From Falsiphaeobacter marinintestinus (GTDB lineage Bacteria; Pseudomonadota; Alphaproteobacteria; Rhodobacterales; Rhodobacteraceae), in NCBI RefSeq assembly GCF_007923355.1, contig NZ_VOGO01000007.1, forward strand, positions 124,001-188,000: a stretch of DNA of 64,000 bases, given 5' to 3'. Numbering within the stretch: the stretch's first letter is position 1; the number at the start of each line of letters is the position of its first letter. This document shows positions 58,055-64,000 of the stretch, in pieces. Under the pieces are notes generated by a model. That model searched no databases, was not told the origin of the DNA, and saw nothing but the letters and a program-made list of their open reading frames with translations. The position numbers and the translations under genes are program-made.

Positions 58055-58333
58055 TCAGTCGTTGATGTCTGAATCGAAGGTTTTGACCTGACCTTTTGGC
58101 AAGGCGAAGAAGCGGCGCATGGCCAGCCACGCCACCAGCGACAGAGCTGCGAAGATCAGCAGAAGCACCGACAGGCTCAGGCCGAACCCGGTGTTCAGCA
58201 GCAACAGCCCGACGGCGAGGGCGCCAAAGGCGAAGCCGAGAAAGACAAAGCCGGGCGCGAGCACTTCGAGGATGCCAAGCACGAGGGCCGCGGCGATCCA
58301 GACCCACCACAGGTTCCAGAGCGGCTCTGTCAT
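58055..58333 (-). CDS. NfeD family membrane protein (short form)
   Basis: A 92-residue protein with three membrane helices in the first 65 residues (WVWIAAALVLGILEVLAPG, LGFAFGALAVGLLLLN, LSVLLLIFAALSLVAWLAMR) and a short C-terminal tail ending FDSDIND. It is the short NfeD type without the protease and with only a short soluble tail. The ATG overlaps the stop of the SPFH gene by one base (TGATG). SPFH-NfeD pairs act together in membrane-domain organisation. Confidence 0.87.
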   Translation of the reverse strand: MTEPLWNLWWVWIAAALVLGILEVLAPGFVFLGFAFGALAVGLLLLNTGFGLSLSVLLLIFAALSLVAWLAMRRFFALPKGQVKTFDSDIND

Positions 58334-59223
58334 CAGCTGCGTCCTTTCAGCATGTTGAAGGCGTCTCCAAAGGCTTCGAGCGCCTGTGAGGGCACGAGGA
58401 TGGTCTGTTTTCCGTCACCGTTACCAAGCGCATTCAGGGCTTCGACCTGTTTCAGGGCGATCTGGTATTGCGCGGCTTCGATGCCATGTTGCTGGATCGC
58501 CTTGGCGACAACTTCGGTGGCATAGGCTTCGGCTTCGGCTTCGATCCGGCGGGCCTTGGCGGTTTGCTCGGCGGCGTAGAGTTCGGCGTCCGCAGCCAGT
58601 TCGACCGAACGACGGGTGCCTTCGGCCTCGGTCACCTGAGCACGACGGGCGCGTTCGGCGTTCAACTGTTGCAGCATCGCGTCGCGGGTGGCCTGATCAA
58701 GGTTCACGTCAAGGATTTCGGCGCGGGTGACCTGAATGCCCCAATCGTCAACGGCGTCTTCGACGGCGGCCTTTATGGCGGTGATCAGTTGATCGCGGTT
58801 TGATTGCACCTCGTCCAGATCCATCTTGCCGATTTCGGCGCGCACGATCCCGGCCACGGTGGTGGCAATCGCGCCATCGACATCGCGGATCCGATAGACT
58901 GTCTTTTCCGGCTCAAGAATGCGGTAGAAGACCGACGTGTCGACCTGAACCAGCACGTTGTCGGACGTGATCGCGTCCTGGCTGGCGGTCGGCAACTGGC
59001 GTTCAAGGATCGACACGCGGTGGGCGACATAGTCAAGGAAGGGCACGATAAAGTTGATACCCGGTCCAAGCACCGCATGCAGCCGTCCGAACCGTTCCAC
59101 CACATATTTTTCGGACTGCGGAACGATCTTGATGCCCCGCAGGATGATGATCACGATAAAGACCGCACCCAGAAGATAGATGACGTTCTGCGAAATAAGT
59201 CCGATGATTGCGTCTTCGGTCAT
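58333..59223 (-). CDS. SPFH/band 7 domain protein (stomatin/QmcA type)
   Basis: A 296-residue membrane protein with an N-terminal helix (IGLISQNVIYLLGAVFIVII) and a band 7 domain (IVPQSEKYVVERFGRLHAVL, PFLDYVAHRVSILERQLPT, VDTSVFYRILEPEKTVYRI), then a coiled-coil region rich in Ala and Glu (QLNAERARRAQVTEAEGTRR) and a C-terminal assembly tail. It matches the QmcA/stomatin group, which forms large cage-like oligomers and associates with FtsH or NfeD. It is translationally coupled to the NfeD gene downstream. Confidence 0.92.
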   Translation of the reverse strand: MTEDAIIGLISQNVIYLLGAVFIVIIILRGIKIVPQSEKYVVERFGRLHAVLGPGINFIVPFLDYVAHRVSILERQLPTASQDAITSDNVLVQVDTSVFYRILEPEKTVYRIRDVDGAIATTVAGIVRAEIGKMDLDEVQSNRDQLITAIKAAVEDAVDDWGIQVTRAEILDVNLDQATRDAMLQQLNAERARRAQVTEAEGTRRSVELAADAELYAAEQTAKARRIEAEAEAYATEVVAKAIQQHGIEAAQYQIALKQVEALNALGNGDGKQTILVPSQALEAFGDAFNMLKGRS

Positions 59224-59241
59224 GAATGCCCCTCATTTTGG

Positions 59242-59257
59242 TGTACAATGGTATACA
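59242..59257. promoter_or_regulatory. imperfect palindrome upstream of the SPFH gene
   Basis: TGTACA-ATGG-TATACA lies 19 bases before the SPFH ATG. It is an imperfect two-fold symmetric site that could bind a dimeric regulator or overlap the -10 region. Confidence 0.3.
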
Positions 59258-59365
59258 TTTGTGGGTTGAGTCGCTGTTTTTCAAGTCGGTATGACGTGAA
59301 ACGGTGGCTTTGTCTTGCGGATCCTGATGGTTCGACAGGATTTCTGCGGATGTTTGACCGGGGTG

Positions 59366-60556
59366 TTACGGCCCTTGAAACGTCCCGGTCCGCTTGCGTT
59401 GGATCGCAAACAGTCGGTGCAGGATGGCCCCGACAAGGTAGAGACCGGCAATGGCGGCAAAGGCGGCTTCGATCCCGGTGAAGGTCAGCAGGGCCAGCAA
59501 CAGGGGCGTGCCAAGCAGGTTGCCGATATTGCCCATCTGCGCCATCGCGCCGTTGGCCAGCGCCCGGGTTTCGACCGATCCGTTCAGTTGCGGCACGGCG
59601 GCAAAGCTGGCCCCCTGCACCAACCCCAACACTCCGAACAGGGCGATGGCGACGATGGCGACCGGCACGCCGAGGATGAGCAGGGCAAGGGTCAGAACCG
59701 AAAGTACAAATCCAAGCATGACAACCGATACCGCCGGAACCCGGCTGAGCAGAAGAGGGACAATCAGCAGGGACACCGCGATGCTGGCCAGCGGCATCAG
59801 GCCGGTCACGGTGCTGCGCGTGTCAGGGGGAAAAAGCCCCGGCAGGATGGTCAGCAGTGACACGAAGGTCAGCGTGTAGAACAGCCAGCCGATGGCGGGG
59901 GCCGCGATATAGGGGGATCGGAACGCGACGCGATGCTGGGTCAGGATCAACCCGAGCGACAGCGCTGTGGCAGGCGCTGTGCGTGCGGGGGTGGTGCGCC
60001 GGAGGATGAAGAAAAGAATGGCCACAAGGGCGGCCATGAACAGCCCATGTGCCGTGAACAGGGCGGACAGACCGTGGGTTGACGCGAGGGGATAGCCAAG
60101 CCACGCCGTGACGGCAAAGGCGACCCCAAAGAATGAGCTCCACAATGACATGGCGGCGCCGCGCATCCGGTCGGTGCTGATTTCGGCGATCAGGGTCGGG
60201 GTGGCAACGACGATGCCAAGATGCGACAGGCCTTCGATCAGGCGCGAGGCCATCATGACCGGCAGATCGGGGAGGGTGGATTGCCACAGCGAGCTTGCCG
60301 CGCCGACGAGTAACGACAGCAACAGGATGCGCTCGCACCCCAGGCGTCCGACTAGGGTGCCTGCCACCATGCCAAGCAGCGCACCTGTGGCGCTGATCAG
60401 GGTCAGCAACCAGCCAATTCTGGTACCCGCCTGCGGGAACGCGGCCTGAACCAGATCGAAGGGCACTGCGATTTTGGAAAACTGCGCAGCCGCAGCCAGC
60501 CCGGCGCACCAGAGCAGCAGCACCGTGACAAGGCGGAATCGGGGGGACAGGTCCAT
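59366..60556 (-). CDS. MFS family transporter
   Basis: A 396-residue 12-helix major facilitator transporter. Helix 1 reads [20 protein letters not shown]; the loop 2-3 motif is shortened but [20 protein letters not shown] fits motif A. The half-and-half arrangement with a loop near residue 195 ([17 protein letters not shown]) is standard. Substrate and direction are unknown; the closest group is small drug or metabolite exporters. ATG 60556 is chosen ([11 protein letters not shown]), since the longer frame adds no membrane sequence. It is divergent from tgt, 110 bases apart. Confidence 0.87.
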   Translation of the reverse strand: MDLSPRFRLVTVLLLWCAGLAAAAQFSKIAVPFDLVQAAFPQAGTRIGWLLTLISATGALLGMVAGTLVGRLGCERILLLSLLVGAASSLWQSTLPDLPVMMASRLIEGLSHLGIVVATPTLIAEISTDRMRGAAMSLWSSFFGVAFAVTAWLGYPLASTHGLSALFTAHGLFMAALVAILFFILRRTTPARTAPATALSLGLILTQHRVAFRSPYIAAPAIGWLFYTLTFVSLLTILPGLFPPDTRSTVTGLMPLASIAVSLLIVPLLLSRVPAVSVVMLGFVLSVLTLALLILGVPVAIVAIALFGVLGLVQGASFAAVPQLNGSVETRALANGAMAQMGNIGNLLGTPLLLALLTFTGIEAAFAAIAGLYLVGAILHRLFAIQRKRTGTFQGP

Positions 60557-60667
60557 GGGCAATCGATACAAGTCCTGGCCGGGGCGCGCCACGGCTTAAA
60601 CCAGCCGGGGGGATTGGCAAGGGCGGGCAATTGGCGCAAAAGGCGGCAATCAGGTATGAGGGTTGTG

Positions 60668-61798
60668 ATGTCAGGCGTATTTTCGTTTCAGGTAAACCAG
60701 ACCGACGGCAAGGCACGCACCGGGGTGATTTCAACGCCGCGCGGTGAGATCCGGACACCGGCCTTCATGCCGGTGGGCACGGCGGCAACGGTCAAGGCGA
60801 TGATGCCCGAAAGCGTGCGCGCGACCGGTGCGGATATCCTGCTGGGCAATACCTATCATCTGATGCTGCGCCCGACGGCGGAACGGATCGACCGGTTGGG
60901 CGGTTTGCACAAGTTCATGAACTGGGACCGGCCCATTCTGACGGATAGCGGTGGGTTTCAGGTGATGTCACTGGCAGATCTGCGCAAGCTGACCGAAAAG
61001 GGCGTGACGTTCAAATCGCATATTGACGGCTCCAAGCATGAGCTGACCCCGGAACGGTCGATGGAGATCCAGCGGCTGTTGGGATCGGACATCGTGATGT
61101 GTTTCGATGAATGCCCGGCCTTGCCTGCGGATCGGGATAGGATTGCCGAGTCCATGCGCCTGTCGATGCGCTGGGCGCAGCGGTCGCGGGATGCGTTTGG
61201 CGATCGGCCCGGACATGCGCTGTTCGGGATCATGCAGGGCGGACTGGAGCAGGACCTGCGCGAAGAAAGCGGTGCGGCGCTGAAGGCTGTCGGATTTGAC
61301 GGATATGCCATCGGTGGTCTGGCCGTGGGCGAGGGGCAGGAGGCGATGTTTGACTGTCTTGACTACGCGCCCGACATGCTGCCGACCGACAAACCGCGCT
61401 ATCTGATGGGGGTGGGCAAGCCCGATGACATCGTGGGGGCCGTGAAACGCGGGGTCGACATGATGGACTGCGTGCTGCCGTCCCGGTCGGGGCGGACGGG
61501 GCAGGTGTTTACGCGGCGCGGCGTGCTGAACATCAAGAACGCGCGGCACCAGGATGATCCGCGCCCGTTGGACGAGGCGTGTTCGTGCCCAGCCTGTTCG
61601 AAGTATTCCCGCGCCTATCTGCATCATGTGTTCCGCTCGCAGGAGATCATTTCGTCGATGCTGCTGACCTGGCACAACCTGCATTATTTCCAGGAAATCA
61701 TGCAGGGCATGCGCGACGCGATTTCCGAAGGCCGGTTCGACGCCTGGGAGGCCGCGTTTCATGCGCAGCGGGCACTGGGGGATATCGAGCCGGTGTGA
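60668..61798 (+). CDS. tgt: queuine tRNA-ribosyltransferase (tRNA-guanine transglycosylase)
   Basis: A 376-residue enzyme that exchanges guanine-34 for preQ1 in GUN-anticodon tRNAs. Motifs: [19 protein letters not shown] (nucleophile and ligand region), [40 protein letters not shown] and the zinc site [18 protein letters not shown] (three Cys and one His). ATG 60668 is chosen because GAGGG precedes it at good spacing and it fits the family start (SGVFSFQV); ATG 60656 is the alternative. Other queuosine genes are not nearby. Confidence 0.96.
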   Translation: MSGVFSFQVNQTDGKARTGVISTPRGEIRTPAFMPVGTAATVKAMMPESVRATGADILLGNTYHLMLRPTAERIDRLGGLHKFMNWDRPILTDSGGFQVMSLADLRKLTEKGVTFKSHIDGSKHELTPERSMEIQRLLGSDIVMCFDECPALPADRDRIAESMRLSMRWAQRSRDAFGDRPGHALFGIMQGGLEQDLREESGAALKAVGFDGYAIGGLAVGEGQEAMFDCLDYAPDMLPTDKPRYLMGVGKPDDIVGAVKRGVDMMDCVLPSRSGRTGQVFTRRGVLNIKNARHQDDPRPLDEACSCPACSKYSRAYLHHVFRSQEIISSMLLTWHNLHYFQEIMQGMRDAISEGRFDAWEAAFHAQRALGDIEPV

Positions 61799-61822
61799 CG
61801 GGAGGGCGGTTCGCCGCTCCCG
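61799..61822 (+). terminator. hairpin after tgt
   Basis: CGGGAG-GG-CGG-TTCG-CCG-CTCCCG forms a stem with a two-base bulge and a TTCG loop one base after the tgt stop. It has no T run. Confidence 0.4.
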
Positions 61823-61858
61823 CTGCGCGGATCGCCCCGCCCGCCGTCCCGTCAGGGA

Positions 61859-62255
61859 CTAGCGATATTCCTTGAGGTAGATGATGTTGCCGCTTCCGTC
61901 GGATGTTGTGATTTCCACGAGGGTGCGGCCGTCGGGCATGAGTTCGACTTCGAATGCGGCACTGGACCCTTTGTATTTGCTGACCAGACCACCGGAACAG
62001 GTTGTGGTGTATTTTTGAACAAGCACGCCTTTTTCTTTTTGGGTTTGCCTTTGTGCACCATGGTTCCGACCTGGCCGTCGCAGTCCTGTGAGACGTATTT
62101 CAAGACCTGTTGGGGGTATAGCCATTGATAAGGTAGGCGCCTGAGACCTCGGTCTTGCCATTCTTGATGTAGTAGCTTGCGAGTTTTCGGTCGGCGGCGG
62201 CGGCAACTTGTGTGAACGACAGCAGGATGGCACCTGCGAGCAGAATGGGTTTCAT
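61859..62255 (-). pseudogene. small secreted protein gene with two frameshifts
   Basis: Read from the ATG at 62255, the gene begins with a signal peptide (KPILLAGAILLSFTQVAAA) and continues ADRKLASYYIKNGKTEVSG, but reaches a stop (NRS then stop) near 62105. The sense text continues in a second frame (QQVLKYVSQDCDGQVGT) and, near 62030, in a third frame that runs to a TAG at 61859 (KYTTTCSGGLVSKYKGSS, then GSGNIIYLKEYR). Both shifts fall at homopolymer or repeat tracts (CCCCC near 62114; AAAAA runs near 62033). Read together, the protein would be about 131 residues with several cysteines. I do not recognise the family. Either the gene is broken or the sequence has two indel errors. Confidence 0.6.
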
Positions 62256-62420
62256 AACGGGGCCTTTCAAACCTTACAACTTTGACGTGAGTTGGAGAAT
62301 CATAGATTTCCGTGGGTTGCAAGGCGATTTGGGCGACGCCCCTGCACCGCTCGCGAGGGGGGGCGGGGTTACACAGCGGACTTACGGTGCGGGGCGCCCC
62401 GCCCATCTTGTCTCCGGGGG

Positions 62421-63488
62421 CTAGCGGTTCTTTTGGTCTTTCATAATGCCGCGCACCAGCTTGCCAAACGCCTTGTCGGACGCGCGGCGTTCGACCAGTG
62501 ATTTGGCGTTATAGGCGTCTTCGGCCAGCAGCTTTTTCCAGCGGTTCAGCCGGGCGGGATCGACGGTTCCGGCTTTGATGGCTTTGGTGACAGCGCAGCC
62601 GGGTTCGGTGTCGTGCTGGCAGTCGCGGAACCGGCATTGGGTTGCAAGGTCGGTCAGGTCGGCGAACACTTCGTCGATGCCGGCGCGCACGTCGGCCATC
62701 TGCAATTCACGCATGCCCGGCGTGTCGATCAGCCAGCCGCCATCGCGGAGCGGCAGCATCTGGCGGTGCGACGTGGTGTGGCGGCCCTTGGCGTCGTCTT
62801 CGCGGATTGCGCCGGTCTCCATCTGGCCGTCACCGGTCAACGTATTGGCGATGGTGGATTTTCCGACACCAGAGGAGCCGACAAGCGCCACGGTTTCCCC
62901 TTTGGCGCACCAGGGGCGCAGACAGTCGAGCGCATCGGAGCGGGTGGCGTCGAGCGTTTCGACCAGCAGGCCGGGCTGGATCGCGGCGGCCTGTTGGCGG
63001 AAGCTGTCAGGGTCGTCGGTGAGGTCGGATTTGGTCAGGACGATCACCGGGGTTACGCCGGCTTCGTGTGCCAGGGCGAGGTAGCGTTCAAGCCGGGCAA
63101 CGTTGAAATCCTGATTGCAGGAACTGACGATGAACAGGGTGTCGACATTGGTGGCGATCAGTTGGGTCCGGCGGTCGGTGCCGGGGGCGCGGCGTTTGAA
63201 CAGGCTGGTGCGCTCCAGCAGGGCTGTGGGCTGGCCGGTGTCCGGGTCCAGCACCAGCCAGTCGCCGACAGTTGCGTCCTCAAACGGCGGGCAGGTGGTG
63301 GGGCCGTCGGCCGTGGTCAGGACAAGGTGATGGCGGTGTACGGCCGTGACACGGGCGGGGCGGGCGTTGGCGGGCATATTGACCATTTGGGCGGCGAAGA
63401 ACGGCTTCCATCCCAGTGCAGACAGGTCAGGGCCGGCGTCAGTTTGGGGCGGGCTATTGAGAAAATCAGGAATAGTCCTGCGGGTCAT
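62421..63488 (-). CDS. rsgA: ribosome small subunit-dependent GTPase A
   Basis: A 355-residue circularly permuted GTPase that matures the 30S subunit. An OB-fold leader (ARVTAVHRHHLVLTTADG) precedes the G4-G1-G3 order: VIVLTKSDLTDD (G4), ALVGSSGVGKSTIANTLTG (G1), WLIDTPGMRELQ (G3). The zinc site follows: CRFRDCQHDTEPGCAV. ATG 63488 is chosen (MTRRTIPDFLNSPP). The divergent neighbour is lon, 410 bases away. Confidence 0.94.
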   Translation of the reverse strand: MTRRTIPDFLNSPPQTDAGPDLSALGWKPFFAAQMVNMPANARPARVTAVHRHHLVLTTADGPTTCPPFEDATVGDWLVLDPDTGQPTALLERTSLFKRRAPGTDRRTQLIATNVDTLFIVSSCNQDFNVARLERYLALAHEAGVTPVIVLTKSDLTDDPDSFRQQAAAIQPGLLVETLDATRSDALDCLRPWCAKGETVALVGSSGVGKSTIANTLTGDGQMETGAIREDDAKGRHTTSHRQMLPLRDGGWLIDTPGMRELQMADVRAGIDEVFADLTDLATQCRFRDCQHDTEPGCAVTKAIKAGTVDPARLNRWKKLLAEDAYNAKSLVERRASDKAFGKLVRGIMKDQKNR

Positions 63489-63788
63489 ATCGGGGAACTT
63501 TCGGAAAGTGCCTGCTTCAATGCAGACAGGTGTAGTCAACTTTACGGCCAAACGCGACCCTTCCGCCAAAAGGCGGCTGTATCGGGTCGGGGTGTCTGGT
63601 GTGGGCCGCGACCGGGGCGGCCCGCAGGACTCAGGTCATAAAAGCTCCGAAATATCTGATCCTTGTGTACGGCGGCTGATGCGCCCGATCAATGCCCACA
63701 CAGCGGAAAGTTGGATCCGTTGCCGCTATGCATTGAATTGATGCCTTGCCCCCGCTAGGGAGCAGGTTAACACTGTTATGACACTTCG
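63489..63788. other. intergenic region between rsgA and lon
   Basis: 300 bases without a supported gene. No tRNA-like structure is seen. The heat-shock promoter of lon begins at its end, and the region between 63818 and 63897 is the lon leader with the ribosome-binding site AAGGAAAG. Confidence 0.5.
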
Positions 63789-63817
63789 GTTGAAAAAGGC
63801 GGCGCCGCGCCCCATCT
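63789..63817 (+). promoter_or_regulatory. RpoH (sigma-32) promoter of lon
   Basis: TTGAAA at 63790-63795, 14 bases, then CCCCATCT at 63810-63817, a near-perfect match to the heat-shock consensus (first base of CTTGAA is G here). It lies 81 bases upstream of the lon ATG. The exact -10 match CCCCAT(C)T is the strongest of the three heat-shock sites in this window. Confidence 0.75.
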
Positions 63818-63897
63818 CTTCTAACCGAGAACGGAGTCGGCCGATGGTTGCCTGAAAACAGGGACCAGTGCCGATTTGCCAAGAATAAGGAAAGAGC

Positions 63898-64000
63898 ATG
63901 CAAGAACCACTCAATTCCTCATACCCGGTGCTGCCGCTGCGCGATATCGTCGTGTTCCCGCACATGATCGTTCCATTGTTCGTGGGGCGCGAAAAGTCGG
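63898..64000 (+). CDS. lon: ATP-dependent protease La (5' end only)
   Basis: The first 34 codons read [20 protein letters not shown], then [14 protein letters not shown], which is the conserved start of the Lon N-terminal substrate-binding domain (LPLRDxVVFPxMxxPLFVGR). The rest lies outside the window. The ATG follows AAGGAAAGAGC. Lon degrades misfolded and regulatory proteins, and the heat-shock promoter before it fits. Confidence 0.93.
   Translation, partial: MQEPLNSSYPVLPLRDIVVFPHMIVPLFVGREKS

Overview
The window is about 64 kb of high-GC chromosome from an alphaproteobacterium, almost certainly a member of the Rhodobacteraceae (Roseobacter group). The evidence is the gene set (RpoH-type sigma factor, a DUF6476 protein divergent from an RluA-type pseudouridine synthase, Suv3-like helicase / S4 protein / FdxA / CarD in a row, XpaC/TelA cluster, RTX-tailed GDSL enzyme), the protein sequences, and the codon bias. 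Almost all of it is ordinary, densely packed chromosome. I see no prophage, integrase, insertion sequence, CRISPR array or plasmid function. Two stretches look like local insertions: an amidohydrolase gene with empty flanks (12.5-14.4 kb) and a pentapeptide-repeat membrane protein (54.4-56.3 kb).

Layout. 0-1.7 kb: dtd (cut by the window edge), a nitroreductase and a small heat-shock protein with a heat-shock-type promoter. 1.7-7.3 kb: a six-gene minus-strand operon (29-residue membrane peptide, XpaC, TelA, DUF2927 lipoprotein, YdjI-like SPFH protein, double zinc-ribbon membrane protein) that looks like an envelope-stress or membrane-organising module. 7.3-12.5 kb: RNA modification genes (RluB type, TadA, RluA type) around an HxlR / MddA-like / OsmC group. 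14.5-19.7 kb: rpoH, a MerR regulator divergent from a flavoprotein, a two-subunit CoA transferase, and an unusual fusion of a TIM-barrel protein with a divergent methylglyoxal-synthase domain. 19.9-20.1 kb: two identical tRNA-Gly(GCC) genes. 20.3-30.9 kb: MAPEG protein, pyruvate carboxylase, rhodanese, alpha-hydroxy-acid oxidase, UvrD-type helicase and a TMADH-like flavoenzyme. 30.9-34.9 kb: a phosphorelay module (hybrid kinase with Hpt, a cysteine-free molybdopterin-fold exported protein, a divergent LuxR-type response regulator) with nested palindromes between the divergent genes. 35.1-41.6 kb: PepF, two tandem exported caspase-fold proteins, a lysophospholipase-like hydrolase, an SCP2 protein and a TPR protein. 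41.6-46.1 kb: Suv3-like helicase, Hsp15-like S4 protein, FdxA and CarD, the last preceded by a leader with an intrinsic terminator. 46.2-54.3 kb: K+ channel, cobS/cobT, CPA2 antiporter, Lrp regulator and hpd, tpiA, and two Fe-S assembly genes. 54.4-64 kb: pentapeptide-repeat protein, RTX GDSL hydrolase, NfeD/SPFH pair, MFS transporter, tgt, a doubly frameshifted small secreted protein, rsgA and the start of lon.

Common threads. Heat-shock control is visible three times: rpoH itself, hsp20 and lon each have a sequence resembling the sigma-32 consensus (the lon one is nearly perfect). Membrane-domain proteins of the SPFH superfamily occur in two unrelated contexts (2.9-4.0 and 58.3-59.2 kb). 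A repeated bipartite element (two CCGTTTTGTAC-like 11-mers 31-32 bp apart) occurs near the tRNA genes and again next to the pentapeptide gene. All calls were made by reading the sequence only; no database search was run.
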